Shown one piece after another: positions 1 to 11,300 of a DNA stretch of 64,000 nt. The DNA is from Paenibacillus kyungheensis (GTDB lineage: Bacteria > Bacillota > Bacilli > Paenibacillales > Paenibacillaceae). A model generated the notes under the pieces. It ran no database searches. It was not told where the DNA came from and saw only the letters and a list, made by a program, of their open reading frames with translations. Position numbers and translations under genes: made by a program. The first letter of the stretch is position 1. Each line of letters begins with the position of its first letter. The stretch is from contig NZ_CP117416.1 in assembly GCF_028606985.1 (NCBI RefSeq), positions 2,580,001 to 2,644,000 on the forward strand, given 5' to 3'.

Positions 1-2
1 TA

Positions 3-383
3 CACATTACGTTGAAAGGCAAGGAAGAAGGAGATTTCAGCGACAATGAGCAGCAACTGGCTGCGATCTGGTCCAATCTGCTGGGCATGGAATCAATCAG
101 CGTACATGATAATTTTTATGACATTGGCGGGAACTCGATCTTAGCAACGCATTTGCTTAGGGCACTGGATGAGGCGTATCCGAATCATTTTGATATTACG
201 GATATTTTCTCATATCCTACTGTGTCCTTGATGGCTGAATACTTGGAACGACGATTGGATGACGTCGAACAGTCTGGATCATCTCTAGATGAACTGCTGG
301 ATCGTTTATCCGAGGGAGATCTTTCAGTTGAAGAAGCGTCCGAACTAATGAAATCGGTAGGTGAAGACCAGTGGAAAACATAA
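3..383 (+). CDS. C-terminal end of an upstream PKS/NRPS: carrier protein domain plus docking helices (5' truncated)
   Basis: The reading frame is open to the left edge, so this is the 3' end of a gene that begins before the window; the TTG at 12 is not a convincing start. It encodes a peptidyl/acyl carrier domain with the motif DNFYDIGGNSI. The Ser of GGNS (codon at 135-137) would carry phosphopantetheine and hold the growing chain. The last ~40 residues are acidic and helical (LDELLDRLSEGDLSVEEA), like the C-terminal docking segments of the other synthetases here, and should pair with the helical N-terminus of the next protein. It overlaps the next gene by 13 bp, which implies translational coupling. 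Whether the carrier belongs to an NRPS or a PKS module cannot be decided; the ITDIFSYPT segment matches the PCP at the end of the next gene. Confidence 0.85.
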   Translation, partial: HITLKGKEEGDFSDNEQQLAAIWSNLLGMESISVHDNFYDIGGNSILATHLLRALDEAYPNHFDITDIFSYPTVSLMAEYLERRLDDVEQSGSSLDELLDRLSEGDLSVEEASELMKSVGEDQWKT

Positions 384-3300
384 AGAATTTTATTTTTCAG
401 CAGGTTGCTACAAATAAGTTGACTAAAGATGAAGCTAAAGTGCTTCTCAAAGAACTTTATCAATCGAATGTAAAAGAGGAACAAAATTCCAGCCATGATA
501 TAGCTATTGTTGGGATGGCTTGCAAATTGCCCGGTGCAGAAAATACTGAAGCTTACTGGAGTATTTTGGAGAAGGGCGTACGTACGATGGGAGAATTCCC
601 TTTTAATCGCCGTCGGGACACCGATCCATTTGTAAGCGGCGGTGCGGAGTATCGTAAGGGCGGATATCTGGATCAGATTGATCGGTTCGATGCTCCCTTT
701 TTTCGTATTTCGCGCCGGGAAGCAGAAGCGATGGATCCGATGCAACGACTATTTCTGGAAACCGCTTGGGAAGCGATGGAAGATTCGGGTATCGGTAGTG
801 AGAAGTTAAAGGACACGAAAACGGCTGTATACGTTGGGCAAGAGACGAACTACAACAACGAATACAGAAAGTTGCTGGCCGAGGAAGACGAACTGTCGAT
901 GACGGGTTCCCATACAGGCATAATCGCTAGTCGTATTCAGTATTTACTTAACTTACGTGGACCTAGTCTTGTGCTGGATACAGCTTGTTCATCTTCGCTT
1001 GTAGCACTGCATCTCGCTTGCCAAGGGCTACGCAACAATGAATTTGACTATGCGCTTGTCGGAGGTATTTCTGCTTTTTTGTTCCCGGCAGGTCAGAGTC
1101 TTGTGATGGAATCCGGTAGTGCTGAAATTCGTGCTTTCGATAAAAATGCAAGTGGAACATGCTGGTCGGAGGGTTTCGGCGTCGTGATGCTCAAACCGTT
1201 AGATAAAGCTTTGCAGGATCAGGATCACATTCATGCTGTCATTAAAGGAAGCGCTATGAACAATGATGGAACATCGAATGGAATTACGGCACCTAATGCC
1301 GATTCACAAGCAGAGGTGCTGACAGCGGCATGGGAATCGGCAGGTATTCCGCCAGAATCGATATCTTACATCGAAACGCATGGAACAGGAACTCCGCTTG
1401 GTGATCCGATCGAGATTAAAGGATTGACAAAAGCATTTCGGCGATATACGAAAAAACGGCAATTTTGCGGTATTGGTTCGGTCAAAACGAATATCGGACA
1501 TGCGGTCGCGACTTCCGGTATTGCATCGCTGATGAAGGTTGTGCTGGCAATGCAACATCAGAAGTTACCGCAGACGCTTTCTTTTCAAGCTCCCAATCCA
1601 TATATTCATTTTGCCGATTCACCTGTGTATGTTAATGATTGCCTACGGGACTGGGAAACAGGCGATACCCCAAGAAGAGCTGGTGTTTCAGCGTTTGGCT
1701 TCAGCGGAACAAATGTACATGTGGTGCTGGAAGAAGCTCCAGCGCGTCCAGCTCGCGTTCAGACAGAACGAGGTTCGGAATTGTTCGTTGTATCTGCACG
1801 TACAGAAAATGCGCTACGAAGTTTGTTAACCAGTTATTCGGACTATTTGCGGGAGAACCCCCACGTTTCGCTAGCTGATTTATGCTACACAGCAAGCACA
1901 GGTCGAAAACATTATACGATCCGTCTGGCGTTCTTTGTTCATACGACGGAAGAACTTCTTAACAAGTTGCAGACAGCTTTAGCTGGTGAACTAGAGGATA
2001 TTCCGCAGATTATTCCGCATAGTTTTTTTGGGAAACATAAAATAATTTTTCATAAACAGGAGAAGCAAGCGGGTGAATTGACAGAGCAGGACGTTGTTGG
2101 GTTAAGCGATGGAATCAATGGAAGACTTGCCGAATTAACCGCTTCAGGTATAACCGAGAGATCCGCAGAAGACATCAGCCGTGCATACGTTTTAGGTGCA
2201 GATGTCGATTGGAACATCATCTATAAACAGTCGGCTTGCCAGTTGCTCCGCGTGCCGACTTATCCATTTGATCGAATAAGATATTGGGCAAGCGGAGAAC
2301 ATCTCCTACAACAGAATGATGCGGTGAAGCAATTGATAAACGCACCTTTGCTGGATTATTGCATCTCTCGTACACCGAATGAATCTGTCTACGAAACGAA
2401 TTTAAGCGTGGACAAGGAATGGGTTCTTAGCGAACATGTTATCGGTGGGCAAGCGGTACTTCCTGGAACCGCTTACTTGGAGATCGCACTGGAAGCAGGA
2501 GAACAGTATTTGGGCAAAATGCCGGGCGGTATCGAGGATATTCAATTCTTATCTCCGTTTGTAGTAGATAGTACTGAAACCAAGACGCTCTATACCGTTA
2601 TACGAGAAGAAGATCAGCGCTTGTATTTTACGATTGGCAACGCTAAGGGAAGTCTTGATGAGGAAGAGGGAACTGTACACGCGGTTGGTGAATTGATGCG
2701 CGCTGATGTCGCTCTAGCAGAATCCTACGACCTTGTCGAACTTATCTCCAAATTCTCAAAAACAATCACACCGGATGTTTTGAAAGCAGAGACGTCCTCT
2801 GATCGCTCCATCGTATTCGGTCGGCGTTTTCAAAATATTGATCGCTTGTATGTAGGCGAGCAAGAAGCATTGGTGGAATTGAACTTATCGTCTGAGTTTG
2901 CTGCAGAAACCAATACTTATTGGCTTCACCCCGCACTGCTGGACAAAGCGACGGGTGCTGTATCGGACTTGCTTGCTGAGGATGATGACTTGTTTCTGGC
3001 TTTCGCTTACAAACGGCTACGTATCGTTAAACGTTTGCCGGAGAAGTTATTTTCTTATGTGAAAAGGCTGAGTTCTTCCTCAAAAGAGCTACTGACGTAC
3101 CAAGTAACGATTATGGATACGAACGGGAACGTGTTAGTAGAAATCGACAAGTTTACTGTGAAAAAATTGAATCGCAAAGCGCAAAACTTATTGAACCAGG
3201 GCGAACTGGCATCAAGCTCATTTTTCTATGAAGTTGGCTGGCGGGAAATGGAGCAACCGCAGTGGGACACAACTGATTCTTTAGAAACTATTTGTGTTCT

Positions 3301-6300
3301 AAAGAACCCGAATGCATTCACCAATAAGTTGCTCGATAAACTGCTCTCCGAAGGTCATTCTGTTTTGCAGGTAGACGTTGGAGATGAGTATGTCTGCATC
3401 GACGATGAGCACTATGTTGTTAGCGGGTCAGAAGAAGATTATATGCGACTGCTCTCCGCTGTTCAGCATATACCTTTTACGAAGCTTATCCATTTCCCTG
3501 CTTGGGGAGAATCACAGGCTGCCGACTTTGATGAATTACAGAGCCGTGAAAAGAGCGGGGTATACGATTTGTATCGCCTTGTCCGCGCATTAGTCAAGAG
3601 CAAACGGCCAGAAAAAACCGAAGTGATATTGGTTGCGGACAATGCGTCGGAAGTGACTTCATGTGAGACAACGATTAAGCCGATTAATGCCGCTTTGTTC
3701 GGCTTAGGAAAGGTTGTCGAGGCGGAGCATTCATTTTTGAGTTGTCGTAGCATTGATCTTGACGAAATGACCAGTATAGAGGAGCTGTATCGCGAGCTGC
3801 AATCGAAAGATCATCCTTATGCAGTAGCTTATCGGGAAGGTAAGCGATATGCGGAAGAAATACGTCCTTTGTCTTTGGTAATAGAAGATCGACAACCGGT
3901 CGAATTGCAAAAAGAGGGAGTGTATGTATTATCTGGAGGAACGGGTGGACTTAGTCTGGAAATAGCGCGATGGCTCTCGACTTGTAATAAGGTCAAGCTG
4001 GTTCTTCTGCACCGTTCACCATTTCCTGAGCGCTCCAGATGGGAGCAATTATTGCTGTCTGAAGAAACTGATGCCAAATTGCTTGATAAATTGCGTATTC
4101 TTCTAGAAATTGAAGAAAATGGTTCACAGATTATATTTGTAGAGGCAGATGTGACCCAGCGTGAACTGCTGAAAGAAGCGCTAGATGTAGTTCGTCGACA
4201 GCATGGAGCCATCAAGGGGATTATTCACAGTGCAGGCGTGGCAGGGGATGGATTCCTTATTCGCAAGGAGGAAGAAACTTTCCGCAATGTTATAGCTCCT
4301 AAAGTCGAGGGCGCATGGTTGCTCGATGAACTGACGCGAGAAGATAAGCCTGATTTTTTTGTATTGTTCTCATCTGTAACTTCAATCTTAGGTGGACCAG
4401 GACAAGGCGATTATACAGCTGCCAACGCGTTTCTTGATTCATTCGCCGCGTATCGAACCAAACGGGGTGGCGGCACTACGTTGACGATTAATTGGCCTGC
4501 TTGGAAAGAGACCGGAATGGCGAAAGACTATGAAGTTAATCAAGATGGAATCTTTAAAGCATTATCCACTGCCGATGCATTGTTAGGCTTTGAAACGGCG
4601 TTAACATCTTCAATAAGCAAAATTATCATCGGTGAGTTGAACTATGATGTAATCCAGACCGAGGAGCAAGCTCCACTGCAACTTTCCGAAGAAATTAAGA
4701 TCGAAATCAAACGACGTGCTTTAAAAAGGAAACGAGTATTACATGTGAATGAAAAAGCACATATCTCCATACCCGTTGTGCTAGAGGGAAGATCTTCGGG
4801 GATCTACTCGGAGAAAGAACAACAGCTTTCGACAATTTGGGGAGAAGTGCTCGGCGTTGAACGAATGAGCATTCAGGATAGCTTCTACGATCTTGGAGGC
4901 GATTCGTTATTAGCAATCAAAATATCGAATTTGATCGAGAAAAAAATAGGGCAAAAAGTCGATATCGGCGATTTATTCGAATACTTGACGATTTTTGAGC
5001 TGGCTCAGGCATTAGGCGGAGAAGCGCCGGAGTCAACTGATGCCGTGTCACTAGAAGCAGATGAGTCGCTACGCATAAAGTCTACAAGGGAGTTCGTTTT
5101 CGATCTTTCTAACGCCCAACAACGTATCTGGTTTTTGCATAAGCTGAATCCGGAGTTGCACGCTTATCATTTACCCCTTACGTTCGAAACGGATTTTGAA
5201 CTGGATCAGAAAACCTTTGAAGCAGCTTTGATGTATATGACCGCAAGACACAGCTCGCTACGCACCGTGATTCGTGAGGAAGATGGCGAGCCTATACAGA
5301 TTGTACTGCCGCACATAGATTTGCAGTTGGTATGGCAAGATTCGCTATCTACTGTGTACGAAAGCAATGGGTATGACGAAGAACTTCGGGAAGAAATTGA
5401 GCGTTCATTCGACTTCAGCCAATGCTTGTGGCGGATTAAAGTAATCCGTAAAAATGACGGTCGCTGCCTTATTTGTCTGACGGTTCACCATTTAATTTCT
5501 GACGGCTGGAGTATGATGATTCTGAAAGATGAGCTTTTGCATGTGTACGCTTCGCTTCTGGCAGGTGGTCATCCCGAACTACCGCCACTTCAGGCGGAAT
5601 ATAGAGATTGGCTGAAGCAGCTACAGGTACGAAAAAAGAGTGAAGCATTCTATCAAATGGAGCGCTTTTGGCTAGAAGAGTTGAGCAGTCCATTGCCTGT
5701 GCTTCAACTTCCGCTAGACTATTCAAGACCGACAATGCAAACCTATAATGGTAGCTATCTAGTTTTTGAGATGGATGAAGAACAGACAGGCCGCATCAAG
5801 GAACTGGCGAGACAAAACAAAGCGTCTATGCACATGTTCATGCTGTCTGCTTATTTTCTATTTCTAAAAAAACTTACACATCAGGACGAATTCATCATTG
5901 GTTACCCAGTTGCAGGACGAGAATCAAAGGAATGGGAACCTTTATTGGGATTGTTTATGAATATCGTCTGTATGCGTATCTCTTTGTCAGAAGACTGGAC
6001 TTTTGAGAGTCTCGTTGCTGAAGTCAGACGCAAAAGCTCACAGTCCTATAAAAATAGTAGCTATCCTTTTGACTTACTTGTATCCAAGCTTAATCCAGAA
6101 CGAGATATGAGTAGAAATCCGATTTTCCAAACGTTTTTCCAATTTTATGAAAATTATCAGCAGAATGAGCATAACAGTTTGTATGATCTATCGTTCCTTT
6201 GTAGAGAAGCAAATCACAAGCTTGAGATCAGACTGGAATACAACACTGACTTGTTTGACAAGACTACAGTGGAACGCTTCGCACGGCAATTCCAGTTTAT

Positions 6301-8380
6301 GCTTGGCGATATTGCGACAGATATTCAGCGGCCGCTAGCCGAGTTCAACCTCCATAATGAGCAAGATGAGGCGGAACTTCTAAAACAATTCTCTTCTACG
6401 TGCTCGGATGTGATTCCGGACAGAACGGTTGTCGAATGGTTTGAGCAGACAGTAGCACGGCAATCAGAAGCAATCGCTATTACTTGTGGAGCAGAAAGTT
6501 TCACTTATAGTGAACTTGAACAGCGATCTAATCAAATCGCCCATCTACTTGCGAGCACCGGTTTAAAAGCTAACCAGCCAGTCGGACTAATGTTAGATCG
6601 TGGTGTTCCACTTATTGCAGGAATGATCGGCATCTTGAAAGCCGGAGGAGCATATGTGCCTCTTGATCCGGATTATCCTAAAGAGCGCATCAGTTACATG
6701 CTCAGTCATAGTGAAGCGCGGGTGCTTCTCACAGAGACCAAGTATGTAGATACTATTGTCGACCTGTTGGAGCCGGGTAGCACTTTGTCTACAATCGTTG
6801 ACGTGAAAGGGCGCGAAAGCTTTCAACGGGCTGGCATTGGGCACATCATTCATCTAAAAAATGTGGAAAGTCAATCTGATAAGCCTTTACCTGTACAAGC
6901 CGATCTGGATGATCTCATGTATCTGATTTATACGTCCGGTTCCACAGGACAGCCCAAGGGTGTCGCTGTTTCGCATCGAAATGTGGCAAACTTTCTTCAA
7001 TGGAGCATTGCCGATGGAAAAATAGGGTCTGACGACCGCATGGTCTTGCTCACATCAGTAAGCTTCGATATTTCCGTATTTGAAATTTTCGGAGCCCTTT
7101 TGAGCGGAGCTACGCTTCATATCGTTACAAAGGAGCAATTACAGAACCCGGAAGCTATATTCAGTTTGCTGTGCGAGAAAAAAATAACGTTGTGGCACTC
7201 TGTTCCAGCACTGATGCGCCAGTTGCTCGTGTACATGCGTCAACTAACGGATTCAAAAAAACAAATGGGATCGGCTCATATTCGCAGAATCATGCTTGGT
7301 GGCGAAGCATGGAATACCGAAGTTGCAGAAGAAATACGCAATATATTCCCCCAAACAGAGCTACTTAATATGTACGGTCCAACCGAAACGACCATTTGGG
7401 TATCAAGTAGCCGCATTGAAGACAGTTTGTCATATCGGGGTGATCTGCCGATTGGTCGACCTATCGCAAATACCCAACTGCTTATCCTTGATACAAATGG
7501 ACGACTTTGTCCGGTAGGCATCCCAGGAGAAATCGCGATTGGTGGCTTAAATGTAGCACAAGGGTATTACAAGGATTTGGAAAAAAGCGATAAATCTTTT
7601 GTCTTTTACGGAGCTACAAAAGAACGCATCTATTTGACCGGAGATACGGGGATGTATTTGTCTTCCGGTGAAGTTCGGTTTCTCGGACGCAACGACGGAA
7701 TGATTAAAGTACGTGGCTATCGTATCGAAACCGGAGAAATTGAGAGTGTTTTGCTACGTAACCACTCCATAGCAGAAGCAGCTGTTATTGCTCGACCAGA
7801 GGCTGGGACGCATCATTTAGTCTGTTATTACGTCTCCGATGCAGGGCAGATCACAGAACAACTGCGGGAGCAACTGCGACAAAGCTTGCCGGAATATATG
7901 TTGCCTGCACATTACGTGTTGCTAGATAAACTCCCCAAAACAGCTAATGGAAAAACGGATCGTAAACAGTTAGCTATGCGTTCGTTGCAAGAAACGCTTG
8001 CAACACCTAATCATTACGTCGAACCCATTACCGAGGTTGAACAGCAGTTGGGAGCTATCTGGTGCGAGTTACTCGGTATCGGACAGGTAGGCATCCATAA
8101 TAACTTCTTTGAAGTGGGTGGGAATTCGTTTTTGATTAGTCAGATGCATTATCAGATTGAACAGTTATACCCAAATCGTATTAGCATCACAGATATATTT
8201 TCGTATCCAACGATCAACACTATTGCTCAAAGAATCGAAGGAATGACAATGCAGGAGGAAGCTTTCGATGAGCAAGAGAATACAAGCGATGAGGACTTGG
8301 AGAAAGAGCTTTACGAAATGTTTGATGAAATCGCTACCGGTAACGTATCTGTAGAAGACGCAGTCAAAAAGCTGTTGTAA
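371..8380 (+). CDS. Hybrid trans-AT PKS/NRPS, KS-DH-KR-ACP-C-A-PCP
   Basis: This 2669-residue protein extends the chain by one ketide and then one amino acid. Residues ~1-40 are helical docking. The KS has C206 (DTACSSSL), H337 (HGTGT) and H377 (NIGH). Only the flanking linker follows, with no acyltransferase, so malonyl must come from a trans-acting AT. The DH has H689 in HxxxGxxxxP and D858, but the usual Gln/His four residues after the Asp is Gly. The KR has its nucleotide motif at ~1189-1193 and Y1348. The ACP Ser is S1512. The C domain has HHLISDG at 1706-1712. The A domain has its A3 motif from Y2187; the pocket read by eye is D-I-F-H-M-G-M-I-W-K, nearest to glycine codes but with F and H where L and Q are usual. 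The PCP Ser is S2586. The GTG start at 371 lies inside the upstream gene. The C-terminus is acidic and helical, suited to docking onto the next PKS. Confidence 0.95.
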   Translation: MENIKNFIFQQVATNKLTKDEAKVLLKELYQSNVKEEQNSSHDIAIVGMACKLPGAENTEAYWSILEKGVRTMGEFPFNRRRDTDPFVSGGAEYRKGGYLDQIDRFDAPFFRISRREAEAMDPMQRLFLETAWEAMEDSGIGSEKLKDTKTAVYVGQETNYNNEYRKLLAEEDELSMTGSHTGIIASRIQYLLNLRGPSLVLDTACSSSLVALHLACQGLRNNEFDYALVGGISAFLFPAGQSLVMESGSAEIRAFDKNASGTCWSEGFGVVMLKPLDKALQDQDHIHAVIKGSAMNNDGTSNGITAPNADSQAEVLTAAWESAGIPPESISYIETHGTGTPLGDPIEIKGLTKAFRRYTKKRQFCGIGSVKTNIGHAVATSGIASLMKVVLAMQHQKLPQTLSFQAPNPYIHFADSPVYVNDCLRDWETGDTPRRAGVSAFGFSGTNVHVVLEEAPARPARVQTERGSELFVVSARTENALRSLLTSYSDYLRENPHVSLADLCYTASTGRKHYTIRLAFFVHTTEELLNKLQTALAGELEDIPQIIPHSFFGKHKIIFHKQEKQAGELTEQDVVGLSDGINGRLAELTASGITERSAEDISRAYVLGADVDWNIIYKQSACQLLRVPTYPFDRIRYWASGEHLLQQNDAVKQLINAPLLDYCISRTPNESVYETNLSVDKEWVLSEHVIGGQAVLPGTAYLEIALEAGEQYLGKMPGGIEDIQFLSPFVVDSTETKTLYTVIREEDQRLYFTIGNAKGSLDEEEGTVHAVGELMRADVALAESYDLVELISKFSKTITPDVLKAETSSDRSIVFGRRFQNIDRLYVGEQEALVELNLSSEFAAETNTYWLHPALLDKATGAVSDLLAEDDDLFLAFAYKRLRIVKRLPEKLFSYVKRLSSSSKELLTYQVTIMDTNGNVLVEIDKFTVKKLNRKAQNLLNQGELASSSFFYEVGWREMEQPQWDTTDSLETICVLKNPNAFTNKLLDKLLSEGHSVLQVDVGDEYVCIDDEHYVVSGSEEDYMRLLSAVQHIPFTKLIHFPAWGESQAADFDELQSREKSGVYDLYRLVRALVKSKRPEKTEVILVADNASEVTSCETTIKPINAALFGLGKVVEAEHSFLSCRSIDLDEMTSIEELYRELQSKDHPYAVAYREGKRYAEEIRPLSLVIEDRQPVELQKEGVYVLSGGTGGLSLEIARWLSTCNKVKLVLLHRSPFPERSRWEQLLLSEETDAKLLDKLRILLEIEENGSQIIFVEADVTQRELLKEALDVVRRQHGAIKGIIHSAGVAGDGFLIRKEEETFRNVIAPKVEGAWLLDELTREDKPDFFVLFSSVTSILGGPGQGDYTAANAFLDSFAAYRTKRGGGTTLTINWPAWKETGMAKDYEVNQDGIFKALSTADALLGFETALTSSISKIIIGELNYDVIQTEEQAPLQLSEEIKIEIKRRALKRKRVLHVNEKAHISIPVVLEGRSSGIYSEKEQQLSTIWGEVLGVERMSIQDSFYDLGGDSLLAIKISNLIEKKIGQKVDIGDLFEYLTIFELAQALGGEAPESTDAVSLEADESLRIKSTREFVFDLSNAQQRIWFLHKLNPELHAYHLPLTFETDFELDQKTFEAALMYMTARHSSLRTVIREEDGEPIQIVLPHIDLQLVWQDSLSTVYESNGYDEELREEIERSFDFSQCLWRIKVIRKNDGRCLICLTVHHLISDGWSMMILKDELLHVYASLLAGGHPELPPLQAEYRDWLKQLQVRKKSEAFYQMERFWLEELSSPLPVLQLPLDYSRPTMQTYNGSYLVFEMDEEQTGRIKELARQNKASMHMFMLSAYFLFLKKLTHQDEFIIGYPVAGRESKEWEPLLGLFMNIVCMRISLSEDWTFESLVAEVRRKSSQSYKNSSYPFDLLVSKLNPERDMSRNPIFQTFFQFYENYQQNEHNSLYDLSFLCREANHKLEIRLEYNTDLFDKTTVERFARQFQFMLGDIATDIQRPLAEFNLHNEQDEAELLKQFSSTCSDVIPDRTVVEWFEQTVARQSEAIAITCGAESFTYSELEQRSNQIAHLLASTGLKANQPVGLMLDRGVPLIAGMIGILKAGGAYVPLDPDYPKERISYMLSHSEARVLLTETKYVDTIVDLLEPGSTLSTIVDVKGRESFQRAGIGHIIHLKNVESQSDKPLPVQADLDDLMYLIYTSGSTGQPKGVAVSHRNVANFLQWSIADGKIGSDDRMVLLTSVSFDISVFEIFGALLSGATLHIVTKEQLQNPEAIFSLLCEKKITLWHSVPALMRQLLVYMRQLTDSKKQMGSAHIRRIMLGGEAWNTEVAEEIRNIFPQTELLNMYGPTETTIWVSSSRIEDSLSYRGDLPIGRPIANTQLLILDTNGRLCPVGIPGEIAIGGLNVAQGYYKDLEKSDKSFVFYGATKERIYLTGDTGMYLSSGEVRFLGRNDGMIKVRGYRIETGEIESVLLRNHSIAEAAVIARPEAGTHHLVCYYVSDAGQITEQLREQLRQSLPEYMLPAHYVLLDKLPKTANGKTDRKQLAMRSLQETLATPNHYVEPITEVEQQLGAIWCELLGIGQVGIHNNFFEVGGNSFLISQMHYQIEQLYPNRISITDIFSYPTINTIAQRIEGMTMQEEAFDEQENTSDEDLEKELYEMFDEIATGNVSVEDAVKKLL

Positions 8381-8393
8381 TTAGGAGGTACAA

Positions 8394-11300
8394 ATGAACA
8401 GCATATATCAATATGTCGTTGAGAAAACGGCCACAGGTAGTATCAATAAAGCAATTGGTGTTGAAATTTTGAAACAGTTAAAACGGGAAGATAATGAAAA
8501 ACCACATCAAGATATCGCTATCATCGGAATTGCAATTGAAATGCCGAATGCAAACGATCTGGATCAATTCTGGAGTAATCTACGACAAGGAATCGATTGC
8601 GTAGCTCCATTTTCTGAAAAGCGGAAAGCGGATCTTCAAGCTCTTTGGCCAATGGGTCAAATGAGCGATGCCGCTCCCAAATATGCCGACGGTGCTTATT
8701 TATCGGATATAGCGCACTTTGATCCGTCTTATTTCAATATTTCGCCTGTAGAAGCAAAACTGATGGATCCACAGCAACGACTTTTCCTACAGCATGCCTG
8801 GAGAGCTATCGCAGATGCAGGATACAGCGAGGAACAGTTGTCTAGATCACGCACTGGGGTCTACGTTGGATTCACTGGCGATTTTAGCGAGAGTTATCAA
8901 AATTTTATTGCTGAAGTCAATCCTGAGCAACTTCCTCTTTCTGTTACGGGGAACATTAATTCCATCATTGCTAGTCGCATTTCGTATTGTCTCAACCTGA
9001 AAGGGCCAGCGATGCTTGTCGACACGGCCTGTTCTTCGGCTCTGGTAGCTGTTCATTTAGCAGCCCTTGGAATGCGAAATGGGGACTGCGAAATGGCTAT
9101 TGCAGGAGGAGTCAAGCTAAACATGTTGCCGCTGAAGGATAAATTGCAGTCACTGGATATTGCTTCTTCTACCGGAAAAGCCAGAACGTTCGACGATGAG
9201 TCGGATGGTACGGGCTTTGGCGAAGGGGTAGCAGCAATTTTGATGAAACCTTTGGCAAAGGCCCAAAAAGACGGCGATCGTATTTATGCTGTCATTAAGG
9301 GGAGTGCAGTCAACCAAGATGGTAGTTCGATCGGTATTACAGCACCAAATGCTTTGGCACAAGAAGATGTCATTGTCCGAGCCTGGAAAAATGCAGGGAT
9401 CGATCCAGAAACGATCAGCTATATGGAAGCACATGGTACTGGCACCAAGCTAGGTGATCCGATCGAAATCGACGGAATTGCGAAAGCATTCTCACGATTT
9501 ACTGACAAAAAACAATTTTGCGCAGTGGGCTCAATCAAAACGAATATCGGTCATCTTGATCATTTAGCTGGTTTGGCTGGTTTGGTAAAAGCTGTTTTGG
9601 CGATGCAACATGCTGAGATACCACCCTCGCTGCATTTTCGTCGTCCGAATCGAAATATTCGGTTCGAGAGTTCACCTGTATTTGTCAGCGATCGCCTGAT
9701 TCCGTGGAGTGTAGAGCATGGGCCTCGTCGTTGTGGTGTTAGCTCGTTTGGACTAAGCGGCACCAACTGTCATGTAGTGCTAGAAGAAGCACCTCCAGTC
9801 AAGACGGAGCCTGCTACTTTGGATCATTTGCGCGTGCTTACACTTTCTGCGGAATCCAAAGAGGCACTGATTGAATTGGTACAAAGCTACCGATTTTATG
9901 TAGGTAGTAAGCTTTATAGAAATTTGGATGATTTGTGCTATACAGCCAATACAGGAAGAGGACATTATAGTCATCGGCTTGTACTGCTATTTATTGATGA
10001 AAACAAACTCCAACAGCAGATGCTACGTCTTGTGCAGGATGAAGCTTGGGACGTGCTCGAAGCGGAAGAAATATATTATGGAGAAAATAAGGTCATATCC
10101 GCCCCAAAAGTTAATAAGCGATTGGGAGAACTGACGGAGGACGATAAACGCCAGCTTACTGCAAAAGCTCACTCGCTACTAGAGAGCGGAGAACAACTTG
10201 CGGCATTGGCTAAGCTATATACTAGCGGAGCAGATGTAGCATGGTCCACTCTTTATCGAGGGCATAAGTATAGTAAAGTTCAACTTCCACCCGTGCCTTT
10301 TGCAAGAAAGCGTTTCTGGGTAGAAGCTGTAACAGACAAGCGCAAGATTGAGCACGTTACGCATGAACAGCCACTAAATTCCTTAATCGATAAGCAATTA
10401 GTAGACACGATGGGTCTTCAGGTTTATGCGAGCGACTTTCGTTTGGAAGAACGATGGGTGCTGTCTCAACATCGAATAATGGGAAATGGAGTCGTGCCAG
10501 GAACTACTTTTATTGACATGGTTCGGCAACTTTTACTGTTGGATGGTTCGGAGAACGAGAGCCATTTCGAGCAAGTAACATTTCTATCGCCATTTATCGT
10601 ATCTGAGGGTGAAGTAAGACAGATGCACCTGTCTTTTGAAAATGATAAAGACACACGACTTCGATTTGCTATAGTTAGCCGGGGTGAAGACGAGAAAGAG
10701 TGGATTGAGCACTGCAAAGGCACTGTTGATCTGATCAAGCCACAAAAGAATCGAACATTTCCTTTCCGAGAATTACTCGATCGGTTCGCGTCATACGAGA
10801 CCATTGAGGTAGAACAGGGGCAAGGAGATATAGAGTTCGGGCCACGTTGGAACAATGTTAGACAAATTCAGGTTAACAAAACGGAAATGCTTGCCCACAT
10901 TGAGCTTCCCGAAGATTTTGCAGCCGACATCTACGATCATCAATTGCATCCAGCAATGATGGATAATGCTATGAACATCGCCATTAACCAAATCGGAGAT
11001 GGATTTTATCTCCCTTGGATGTATAAGAAACTTCGGGTATATGGCAAGATGCCACAGCAATTTTTCAGTTTTGTTTTATTAAAACAGGACGTACAGCCAG
11101 GTGGAGAAACGGCAGTATTTGACGTTATGTTAATGGACAAACACGGGCGTGTATTTGCTGAAGCAGAGGACTATATCATCAAACGAGTGAACAAGGACGG
11201 AGAGTCATATCAGAGACTGAAATCTTCTGATTGTTTCCAATTGGAATGGTTACCTGAACCATGTGTGACTGACGAGCCAGCAACCAGCATATCCGGTTCA

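Noticed and set aside
12-14. TTG as the true start of the first gene
   Set aside because: The frame is open upstream to the window edge and the product starts inside a carrier domain, so the gene begins outside the window.
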